DNA of 64,000 nt from Rhyacichthys aspro (Eukaryota > Chordata > Actinopteri > Gobiiformes > Rhyacichthyidae). Below the pieces are notes generated by a model. It saw only the letters and a program-made list of their open reading frames with translations. It was not told the DNA's origin and made no database searches. Location: the NCBI GenBank assembly GCA_036850595.1, contig CM072162.1:18343758-18407757 (forward strand), read 5' to 3'. Shown here in pieces: positions 39,383 to 50,400 of this stretch. The position numbers were made by a program, and so were the translations under genes. The first letter of the stretch is position 1; each line of letters begins with the position of its first letter.

Positions 39383-39436
39383 ACCTCTTTACAAGGAATA
39401 GATCTGTTGAAATAGATCTATTCCTTGTAAAGAGGT
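39383..39436. repeat. Perfect 23-bp inverted repeat with 8-nt loop
   Basis: Arm one (39383-39405, starting ACCTCTTTACAAGG) is exactly complementary to arm two (39414-39436), with GTTGAAAT between. Pairing stops at both outer ends. It lies about 0.3-0.5 kb upstream of the lrrfip2 first exon. Perfect arms suggest a recent event or a template-switch/assembly artefact rather than an old element. Confidence 0.95.
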
Positions 39437-39659
39437 CTGCAGATGTCCAAGTTGTTTGTTTATGAGTATCTTGGAACAAAACTTAAATCAGTGTCAACTG
39501 TTTATTAATAATTGAAACCTGACGCAATTTGTCTGAATAATATGCTATAATAAGCTGACATAATAATAACAGAACAGTGATCAAAAGTAAAATTGCATTT
39601 GTGGCTCTGTTTAGTTTTGTCTTATCTAAAGGAATGATTTGCTGGTATTTATAAATTTA

Positions 39660-39956
39660 CATCCGACCTGAACACAGAGCCAAAAAGACGATCACGAAAG
39701 CGTCTTACGGCCCCTGAAGGCAGCAACACACCCTAATTTCTCCCAACATCCGGGACTTTGAGGCTGAGCGGTGCGTGTGGAAACTGGGTAAAGAGGGCAG
39801 TGGAGAGCAGTGGAAAGGCGGACTGATGACAGCTGTCACTGCGAACAAAAACACTGCCAATCTTTGAGGAGTAGCCCAATGGATCTTCATTAAAACGGCG
39901 AAGGAAACGGGACTATACCTTGGAACATCGCTGGTCGTCCGAGACTGTTTGTGAAG
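39660..39956 (+). other. lrrfip2 putative promoter and non-coding exon 1
   Basis: A GC-richer block ends in a good donor (TTTGTGAAG|GTATGA at 39957). Combined with the acceptor before the coding exon at 41247 it makes a plausible untranslated first exon. CCAAT motifs are at 39857 and 39876. If transcribed, a short uORF (ATG at 39879, TAA at 39891-39893) is present. The transcription start within this block is unknown. Confidence 0.5.
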
Positions 39957-40034
39957 GTATGACTGTGTCTTTCGGTCGGAGGGAATGACGTGAAGATCAG
40001 TGCCAGTTTGTCCTATCAGTCTCAGGAGAGCCGA

Positions 40035-40297
40035 GGTTAGCCACAGCGGCTAACCGGCTAACTAACTGCTAAACTGGTCAGCTAGCTTTAGCGACCTGGG
40101 AATGTCTTCTGCGGTGGAGACATTTCTGTAAAAAGAACACGACTATGTTGTCTCTAATTATGTAAAAATACCTACAAAGAAAGCTGTGTTTGAACCCCAT
40201 AGTTTAACCTGAGCTAATATATAAAGGAATTTCGTGAGGAGGACATGCGAGTTAGCAAAACTGGTTAGCTTCCCAATGAGCTGCTAACGTTAACGAT
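40035..40297. promoter_or_regulatory. GCTAAC/GTTAGC motif cluster in lrrfip2 intron 1
   Basis: The hexamer GCTAAC or its complement GTTAGC, with close variants, recurs: GGTTAGCC near 40035, GGCTAACCGGCTAACTAACT from 40048, CAGCTAGCTTTAGC near 40080, AGTTAGC at 40251, GGTTAGC at 40263 and GCTAACGTTAAC at 40283-40294. Such clusters are frequent downstream of fish first exons in my experience, but their role is not established. Confidence 0.45.
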
Positions 40298-41246
40298 GTA
40301 GTTTATGACTGAATGTTGTAATAATACCGATCATTTAGCTCTTAGCAGTTATCGTAATAGCTTCAAATCATGAGATGTAGATACACAGGTTGGTATGTAG
40401 ATAAATGGTTAAAATATTGACTAAAACTTCCTTGCTAAGACTAATTATTAATTACGTTGTCATACTCATTGGCAGTATTCTCTAAACAGGTTGATTATCT
40501 GGTATTTATTAGGAACAAAGATCAGCAATCAGATAGTCCTCTATGGTCCACACCAAAAATACATGAAACGTGTAGCTATCAATCCATAAAATCAAATGGT
40601 GCATCAACAACTCAATCAAAACATAAATTATGTATCTTTTTCATTCCTGCACTATGTGAAAACACATCTTGAAATGTAATATACAACAAGTCAATGCAGA
40701 ACCAGCACGTCTCAACACTGTTGGTCTATGTTAGGCCAGTGCTGTTGAAGTGAATACAGACTTTTTACATTATCTGATGAACCAGGAGGACTCATGTCTG
40801 TTTTGGCTCCTCTGACTCAGCTAGATCTAGACGTTTACCTCCAGTCATATTATCACATTGTCTGCTTTAGCATTTCGGGTTTCTCTGCCCATGACATAGA
40901 GAAGGGCTTTGTTGGATAAACAACATCTTTTGCAAAATATTTACTAAATTGTTATACATTATTTAAACTTTCTGTTAAAATAGTGATTTATAGCCATGTT
41001 CTGACCCCGTATGTCAGGTTTAAAACTGTCTCTTGTCAGCCACAAGTGTTTATCCACAGCCCTTGAATGTGCCATACATGAGTGAGTGTGTGTTTTTGCA
41101 GGAGTGGACGTGAAAGATAGGGAGTGTGTGTTTTGTTTGGGAAAGGAAACTGCTTAAAACAAGTACAATGAAAAGAGTTGCTGGTAGTAAGCTGGTAATG
41201 TTAACTCTTTTGTAACAGATGTTTAATTAGTTCTTTTCTTATCCAG

Positions 41247-41401
41247 GTATCTAATAAACAGTCTTGAGAATAAGTACTCATCACTAGTGGGTCTGAAGTT
41301 GGAACGACAGCATGGGGACACAAGGCTCTGGCAGAAAGCGTGCCCCCCTCAAAGATCGGTTTTCAGCAGAAGATGAGGCTTTGAGTAGCATTGCCCGTGA
41401 G
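41247..41401 (+). CDS. lrrfip2: lrrfip2 exon 2, first coding exon (CDS from 41312)
   Basis: Acceptor CTTATCCAG ends at 41246; 65 nt of 5' UTR precede the ATG at 41312, which has a strong context (A at -3, G at +4). Codes for residues 1-30, ending SSIARE, with donor GTAAGC. The start gives the conserved N-terminus MGTxxSGRKR. Confidence 0.95.
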
Positions 41402-44400
41402 GTAAGCCCATCCATCACCACACACCTCGTATGAACATTGAAAAAAACATGTCAGATGGACCTGCATACTATTATCCCTCCATTTAGAAACTAGTTAATT
41501 GCAAAATCAATCCTAATCCTTTTTCACGCTGAGCTTATTTACTTCCATCCCGTTAAATTGACATTACTGGATAAGATGTTCTATATTTGGGCAGCGGGGC
41601 CCATTATATTGTAATGGGCTGAGACTGCATTATAGGGCTTACTGAATCAAAAATGTCACATCAACATTGTGCAGCCATTAAAATTATCAATAAATCCTAA
41701 GACAAGACATTTACTTCAGAGACTAAAGAGTTGTTTTTCATTTACTGCAAGCTAAAAGCATTTCTGTACAGTTTAAAAACATTGCATCTGTTACATTATG
41801 AAGAAGTTTGCTTAGAGACAGCACATTCAGGTGTGGTGGTCAACACGGTGCCTGTACATACACAAATGTAGCCCTACAAGTTCTACTAGTTAGAGTGTGT
41901 TTGAGCTCAACCAGGTGGAGACAGCTGGTTTGGACCACAGGGACACTGACATGACTTGTAGTGTTTTTCTTTTGGGGGAAAACACAGGCAGAGAGGAGAA
42001 GCTGCATGGCTTGTAACAACTTGCCCTGGGATTATTCCATTTGGTTCAGCAGCAGGCCTACCATTCCTTTGGATTGCTTCAGAGGGGAATAAAATTGCTA
42101 TGAAATGCAAATTCATTTTTTTAGTGTGAAGGATTTTATGTCTTGAAGGCTGTTATATCCACATATAACTAAGGTTAAGATATGCATTTAATTTCCACAA
42201 GGTTTAGATTTTTTGTATGCTTTCACTTTTCTCTTTAAAGCCAAATGTCCAAAAGTGCAGTCCCTCAGCTCATGGAGGTGGAGAAGTATCAATAGTTTTC
42301 AAGAGAATTCTTTGGTGCTGGGATTTTAAAGTCTGCATTTCAGCTGGTGCTTATTTCTTTTTGAGATTTAACACACATTAACCAGTTTTATTAGACCTGA
42401 AAGTGAAACCTGAATAACATCTTGAAAAGAGAGTAGAAGTTTTTGTAGTAGTTAATGTCTTATTTTTGCAGAATCAATCAATACAATATTATTAGACAAT
42501 GTTATGTCATTAAGAAAGTTTTAACCGTGCTCTTTGAAAGTGATTCAGTGCCTCATTCTTGAACACCAAGCACAAGGCTCCATTTGCTCTTTATAGTCAT
42601 GAGGGCCAATCATAGAAACATGAGTCATCTGACACTCCCAGCCAGGTCCTAATTCTGAATGTCTTTGTGCTGCAGACTGGAGATTAGATCAACTGTACAG
42701 TGAGTTCATCAGGTCAGACCTTAACCAGTGAACATCAACACTCTCCCAAATCTTCAAAACACTAGTCTACTTTAATAGGACTTGGTTACTTGCTGCCCAA
42801 GCTTGGCATGGCTTGCTGCTACGAATGACTCTGAATTTGAGCCTGCACCACCACCAGTGCAGTTCAGAGGCCTCTTATGTTACGAGGCTGTCGGTTCATT
42901 TGAATACCAGCAGCTTTCAAATGTGAGAGTCCAAGTGTTAGAACTAGATGATAATGTCACATCTTTGTCCCACATATTAAGATTTAAAACAGCTCCTTCC
43001 CCTCACTGTACACTTGACTCTCCTCAGTGAACAGAGGGGGTGTGTTTCATGGAAGTTCATAGTCCATGAGTTTATGTGGCGATATAATCTGTCCATGACT
43101 GGATTATAAAGTGTCACTCTCTATGTTTCCATCACTATTCATGGTCTGTTTGTATCGGTCTGATTCAAACACACTTTACAGAGTGAGCTGCTCATTGGTA
43201 AACAAAGTCTGACAGTTTGATCCTGCTTCATCCCCTGATAATGCAAGCCTTTTAACAGTTGCTGTGATTTGTCAGAAGCAAAAGCTCAATTTGAACACTG
43301 ACTCTTAAAGAGTAAAACCAACTGCCACTTGATAGAAACTGCTTCCCCTTCTCTAATGTAAAGTTCAGTCTGCACTGTAATCCAGGTGATCTCATGTAAA
43401 GTGGTGGCTTACTACCGAGCGCTGGAGGTGTGTTCGATGCACTGTAGCTGCTCAGGTTTCCCTCTCAGTGCCATGATGTGGCAGTGGAGCTGGGGCCGGA
43501 TGGGCCAGGCTATAGATAGGACACAGACAGAGAGCTCAGCTGTGCTGCTGTGCAGAGCAGGTCACCCCCTCAGACAGCTCAACAGGTGCAGAGCACACAG
43601 CCAGCCGTCTCTCATTTTGTGCCACTTTACTTCCTTTATGTACAAGGCATGATGACATTGAATATTGAAAACCTTCAACCCCCATGAACAGAGAATATTC
43701 TGGAGAGATGTTCAGTTTTGTAAAACATGAGCACACTTGCAGTACTACTTAAAAGGGTCTCTGTAGTATTTTTACTCAATGGTCTTTAGTCTGTTTAGTA
43801 TTCTGCATTTGTTGAGCTCCAAATCATCAATGGAAGATTTTTTTTCATAAACATTGAATCAGCATCTACATGTTGCTCAGCCAATATGGTTCTTAAAGTC
43901 TCTTACTTCCAGACGTCTGTTTTTACATTATGTCATTTATTGCAGCTTATATCTTATCACTGTTAAACAGTATGTTTATCAGAAGTTGTCAAAATATTGC
44001 AGATGAACTGGTCACTTCCCTGTATTATAATAATATATCTGCAGGTATGTTGTCTGTATTAGACTTTATATTCTATATTTTTTTTGCCCACCACCTTATA
44101 CATACTTTATAAGACCTTAACGTTTGTTTTTGATTGCTCTGTGTTACTTCAGAGAGCTCCAGTCCTGGCTGCTGGTTAGATGAGAATAGCCTATGCCCAC
44201 AGGCCTCTTTTCTGGAACTGTAGATAAGAATTTGCTGGAATGCTGCTGTGAGATACTGCGTACAATACATATGGTATTTATGGACTGTCTTAGTTTGAGA
44301 TAAAGACCTGGCTCCATAATAAAATGTGCTGCCCTTTGCTGGAGGGATGTTTAGTTCAAAGTGGTTACATGTATGTTGTTAAAGTTGTGTTGACGCAATA

Positions 44401-47400
44401 GGAGGATTGTGTACATAGTCACCTGCATGATGTTTCACTCTTGCGTCAGGTCAGGCCAAAAATAGACACTTTTACTTAGGTACTTTAAAAACGTAGCTCC
44501 TGTTAATATTTGCCTGCGCTGGGGGCAAATTACTTTAAAATCTCTCTCTCAGGACTTTTATTTTATGAGTTTATGAGACATATTTTGGCTTATTGAGTCA
44601 TTTTAATCCATCCTCATTGTGAAATCATGTTTACTGGCTGAGTCCAGTTCTCCGTTGGTTCTGTGCCTTTTCTTCTGTTTGTTTGTTTATGCTCTGCTGG
44701 AATTTCCCCCAAGAGGTCATCAAATGAACCCCCTGAAACTGATGGGTAACACATGTTGGTGGTGATGAGGCATCCCAAACAGTCCAACTGGACTTACCAC
44801 AAAGCCCACAGAGTAAACTGGTCAGTTATGGCCAGAGGGACAATGGAAATCATGTTAGGATTTGTAAGTGTTTATAATGGATAATGTCACTTATTAGAGT
44901 TGTTTTAATATGTAAAAAAACATCTTAATGAGCTACGGGAGAGCTATGACCAACAGTTCGACCAATGCTGAGTAGCACAGTTAACAGTGTGGCTGATGTC
45001 ATTTTACACAAATAGAATAGCTAGTTGTTGGAGCTACATATTTCTACTTACAGATCATTTATACACTTCATTTATTACCCCACACACCTCAGTAACTTCA
45101 CCTCTGATCTGGGCTTCAGCACAAAAGCACCACAATAAAATCACTTGTCAATATTTTTTCACATTTGGTCAAAGTGGCTACCAACTTCAAAACCCTGTGG
45201 GAAACAATGGTTATTTTTTTTACAATGTGTCCTATTTATTTCTAAGGACCAACAAATAAATGTCACTGAATACTTTTGACTTTTGAACTCTTATATAATC
45301 TAGCATGTGCATATCCCAACATCTATCATCACTGTCATTAGATTGATGTGTCAAAAGTCCACGTATCAGATATATTATCACTGTTTTCATTTCGTTATTG
45401 GGTGTGTCTCTATAAAGTGTTCCTTTTGCATTTCTTTCCTTGGCTGACAAGTGTGTTCATGTTTTCTCTCACAGGCGGAGGCAAGGCTGGCAGCAAAGAG
45501 GGCAGCTCGGGCCGAGGCCAGGGACATTCGAATGAGAGAACTCGAGCGGCAACAAAAAGAGGTACTGCACCGTTTCTGGGACTGTTACCCAATCAAAGAA
45601 AATCATCAATATTATTAAGCAAGTTTCTATTTGGTGTGAACACTCCTGTTTTGTCAAAATATAACAATACTTCCAGGCACTAGAGGAAATGGATTTGTTT
45701 GTACAACTAAAACCAGACTTTTTAAATAGATATAAAAGCAGCTTGGCCAGACATACAACCAGTCAGAGAAATGAGCATGTGACATAGGCAGAGACAGCCA
45801 GACCATTATCAACAAATATATATATCCTCGCATAAAACCTGCCCCATTTTAAATGAATAATTGGTCTGACAACATTTCTACCAAGTTGAAATAGCTGTGG
45901 AGGGAAGGGATCACATGACCATTTCACAGAGAGAGAGATTTTTTTAGAAGTGAATGGGATAGCTGACCTGGTCCTATCTAAATCATACTTGATTGAATTT
46001 CTCAAGTTAACAAACCTAGATAATGCATTCAGTATTTGAGCTAGTGCTGCTTATGCAACATAATTGGACACAAACTAGCTTAAGTTCTCATGCTAAACCG
46101 TTGTATGAATAACACAAAAACAGACAGTGCTCCAGCTAGACCTGTGTATTTTCTACCAATAGTTTATCCTACCATGCTTTCACCGTAATTGTGTGTAAGT
46201 GATGTTAAAGGTCAAAGGTAAAAGGGTTTGTAATCAAGCTTGTTGATACGTCTGACAATAAATCCATTCTCTCTAGTGCTTGTACACTGAAACAACAGTA
46301 GTTTCAGTGCACAATTTGGGAGCCTGGTTGTGCTATGAGTCACTGGACTGAACTCTGCTTGTAAATGTACTGATCGATTGGCTCAGAGATTAAATTCACT
46401 GGAGCATTGCAGATGGCCTTTGCAGGAAACAGTATGAAGTGTATTTTGTATCACTGTCAAAACACACAACCAGAAATAAAGTGGAAAGTGCTGCATGTCC
46501 ACAGATAAAACCAGCATTTCTATTCCTGACGTAAATGTCACCGGTTTGTACAGTTCAGCAGCTTTGAGTGGCGAATGATTGTATGTTTTTCCTGGCGCTT
46601 CTCCCTTCCATCCAGCTTTCTTACCACTCCTCAAGCAGCAGCAGCAGCAGAAAATGGGGTCAGATCCACCAGTGGATGGTAGGCAAACAAGAGACGGTGT
46701 GATTCCACTAACACGGCCTGTTGTGTTGAATTGAAATCCAGTCAACCCTGACCGTTTAGCTACACTTGACGCACTGTAGCTCACTGCGGAAATGTGCCAC
46801 AACAGCGGTGTATTTGCTTTGGAGACAACATAATCTGAAACTGTGCGTGTGTTTGTAGAACAGACTTTGGCCTTTGCCTTTATTTAGGTTTGGTGAGTCT
46901 GCATGCAAGAAAGTGGTTTGGACCTGTAGCTCTTCCTTAATCCAAATGCAACAGAAATGGAGTTTGATAGACGTGTTTTTGCATGGGAAATTTGCTAAAA
47001 TTTGTGGATTTATTGCATTATAAACTTCAGATTTTGAACGTTGACCTTGATTACAATGATAAACGTACTGACAGACTGTACTTGCATAGCTGTCATTTTA
47101 AGGGCTCTTTATTGAACATTTTGACTTTAGCTATGGGACTAATATTATTTCTTCACTAAGATTTGTCTTCTGTGTACTGCTCTTGTTTATCTCTAATCTC
47201 GCTGGTGTCAGCTGTAAACAAAGCAAATGTTTGAGATTAAGCTTGACAACAAAACTAGTTTTGCATGTTTGGGATTTTCCATAGCAACGGCCGAGTGTTG
47301 CAGTGTGCACTTATCTCTTAGCTTCTTCACTTTCACTCTGTAATCTTTCCCACCTTCCTTCCTGACTTCAGGCTGACACAGAAAAGGCCAGAGCCTCTAG

Positions 47401-50400
47401 TGTTAGTCGATCCAGCAGCCGTCATCACCGGGTTTGTATCATCCCCACACTTCCTCCTTTTCTTCTGCTGATTTCCTTTTCTTCTTTGTCCATTAAAGGT
47501 CACCCCTTATTCCATTTCACTTTTTGTCTTAACTTCAGTAAGTCATATGACAAATCTTCAGTGTCCTGCCTTTTACTCCCAGATAATGTTATTTGCTCAG
47601 CTACTGAAATAGGTCGCACTGGGTATTCCAAGATTTTGTGAGGTCACAAATTATTCTAGCACCAGAGAAGAAACTAGTTCTATTTAAAGAAGAAATTTAC
47701 TATTTTTGTTGCCTCACCGTCCAGGCCTGTTCAAATTATGTCAAATAAATCAAAATTGACTTAGTGCTTGAGTAGTCTATTTACTGAATACTTTGTTTCT
47801 CTTTGTATTAGTCATAATTTGACTGATTACTTTTAATTTTGTACAGATTTTACCCTTCCCACCTCAGTCTAGACCTGTCCAAGTTTAAATTCAGTCGTTC
47901 AATTAACACAGTGCTTGAATGGGACCAGGAACACATGGTTTGCATTGGACCAAACAGTCTTTTCAAAGATGTCCCACCTATCAAGGAAACAGAGCATTTT
48001 TTACTTAGAGGCTGGTCAACATTTAAAAAATTGCAGTGTATGTGGAAACACATTTTTAATAGATAAAACATGCGAGCTCATTAAGTCGTCCTAAAAACAA
48101 TCTAAGTATCAAGAAAGAGCACAATAGGGGACCTTTAATCCCACCGTTAATCCCTCATCACTCATGTCCCACTGTGTGTCTGGTTCTGTGCGGTGACTCC
48201 ATGTTTCCACTTCAACAGGGCCTTGAGGATGACGTCATGTCGGTCCGCAGCTACAGGGTGCGTACGTTTAATACATCGCTGCCAGGATTATTCACTCCTT
48301 ACACCCACAGGGACCCACTAATGTGTGTCAGCTGCTGTTAATAGTGGCCTCTTAAACATTATTTGAATGACATATAGGCTAATCCCCATTTAGAGCATGA
48401 CACAATGCACTGGTTCTAGACAGGATTTATGCTGAAGAGTGACATTGTCTCTTTTATTTTGAAGTCGACCTCTTCAGCCTTACAGAACCTGGGCTCGAGT
48501 AAAAGCCGATCCTCTTCACGTAAAAAAGACCTGCTGGTGCGTTGTTTGTGCATGGGTGTGCAGTCACAAATAACACTTTTTTGTAGCATAGTGACCTTTT
48601 AAAATCTTGATTTGCTGCTTGTAGCCAGAGTTTTGCTCGGTTTATGCAAGTATTTAAAATCTAGATTTGATTATTTTAACAGGCTTGGCCTCAAGTGTGT
48701 CTCTTTACACTAGAGAGAGGGTCTGGGCATCCTTGAGAGATGGAATAGTAAATAGTTTTTTCCAGTACAAGTAAGAAACAGTTTCTGTGAGCAAGGATTC
48801 AACATAAACCATAAAAGGGAGAAAAAAAGGACAGCTCCTAAGCTCCTAACTAAGTACCCCAGTTTATAAACCATTTAGAGACAGTATAGTTCAAATTTAA
48901 ATGTATACATATAAGGTTAAAATTAGCTAGAAGGTACTATTATCACACAATAAACCTAGTCCTGAATGAAAAATGTTTGCACATGCTTGATCTAACATAG
49001 CACTGATGTTGGAGTTAAGTGATGGTGTGTTCTTCTTCTAACCCTGTCAATGGAGGAGAAACTGTAAAGGAGAGATTGGTGCTGAAAAGGGTCTGTAAAG
49101 GTTTTTTTTTATGAACTAACATTTCACTCTGGATGATGTTGAGTAGAAACTTAAGGTTAAACACCTTTATCGACACTATGTCATGTATATGGATACTCAC
49201 CTACTTTCACCATTAGTCATTTGTTTGATCTGCTGCTGTTTTGGACTAAATGTGCTCCGGAAAACACCTGTGAAACCTGAATTTAGATTAATTTTCTTCA
49301 CTTTCTCTTCAGTCTGACGGCCTTTCCTCTAGCTCTGCGCTCAAGAGCTCCCGTTCCACTGTATGTATCTGTGTGATCCCCTTATGTTTATCACTGCTTC
49401 TTTACTTTTTCTGGTCCTTTTTTGTCTCACTTTATTTTCTTGTATTTGATTGATTGGGCTGAACAGAGCTCTGTGTACAGTGACCTGCATGGCCATAGAA
49501 AGACTTCCTCCAGCTCCTCCCGGAAAGACCTGCTGGTCAGTGTCCTCCTTTAGTCTGAAGTCCCTGCTGCAGACTCTTGCATGGAGTCAGCAATATGTTT
49601 TCCTATAAAGTCAGTGGTTTGTTGTGCTGATTAACATTAGCCTAATAGGACTGTCTGTTCATTCATTTGGCAAGTGTGCTGTGAGTAAGATTTGCCTTAG
49701 TAATGATTGCACAAATAATACTAAGACCAGCTGTAGAGGAAGCTTCATAGTATCTGTATCTGTAGTTTGTGAAAATAAGTCTAGTTGCTAATAACCTCAT
49801 TAAACAGTTCGATTCACTTGTGATCACAGCATGCTCTCTCGCACAATGGATAAGTAAGCAGGTTTATTATTTTAAATGCATGGTGTATTACTCCTGTCTT
49901 TGGTACATTTAAGTGTTAGGTTTATGATAGAGGTGCTTGGTGCTGTGTGGAGCTAGCCGTGTGGAATGTGCCTGAAAAGGTTTGACACCATTTGTCATGT
50001 TTGTGTTTGAGGTCGTATCATGTTTTACCTTCCAGACGGGACTATACCACGATCAAAGGAACTACACGAGCTTAACGAAGACCAAACCACTGCCTCCTCC
50101 CTCCACTTCCTCTTATCAGCCTCGGGTCGGTCCTCCTTTCTCTGCTGGCCAAGTATTAGTGGTTTTATGTGGAGATTAATGTTTTATGTGGTTATCAAAA
50201 GGCAGAGGAAACTTAGCCTGTACCTTCTTCTTTCCTTTTGAAAACTTTACTGGCTACTCGGGTCTGTAATGTGAATATTTAATGTCCTTGCAGTATCATC
50301 ATGTGTGTGAAATTCATTTTACAAAAACAGCGTGAACTCAGTGTCAGGTATTGACCCTTTAATTGACAAATCAGACAGCTCCTAGTTTGATCAAATGAAA

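Larger units (their letters stand above)
15780..39600. other. 24-kb intergenic interval between dact2 and lrrfip2
   Basis: No gene is recognised. Short ORFs on both strands lack domains and consistent splice sites. The interval contains microsatellites and repeat copies listed separately, plus several non-repetitive blocks with fairly even composition (around 20800-21480, 22440-22720, 24050-24480, 27480-28000, 31080-31560, 34480-34780, 36470-36770) that have the look of conserved regulatory DNA. That is judged by eye only. An unspliced non-coding RNA could not be excluded. Confidence 0.6.

Noticed and set aside
39383..39436. Annotating the hairpin as a microRNA
   Set aside because: The 54-nt perfect stem with an 8-nt loop is shorter and more perfectly paired than normal vertebrate pre-miRNAs, and I recognise no known miRNA seed; left as an inverted repeat.
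46383..46802. 139-codon minus-strand frame
   Set aside because: Antisense to lrrfip2 exon 4 and flanking introns; no protein features.
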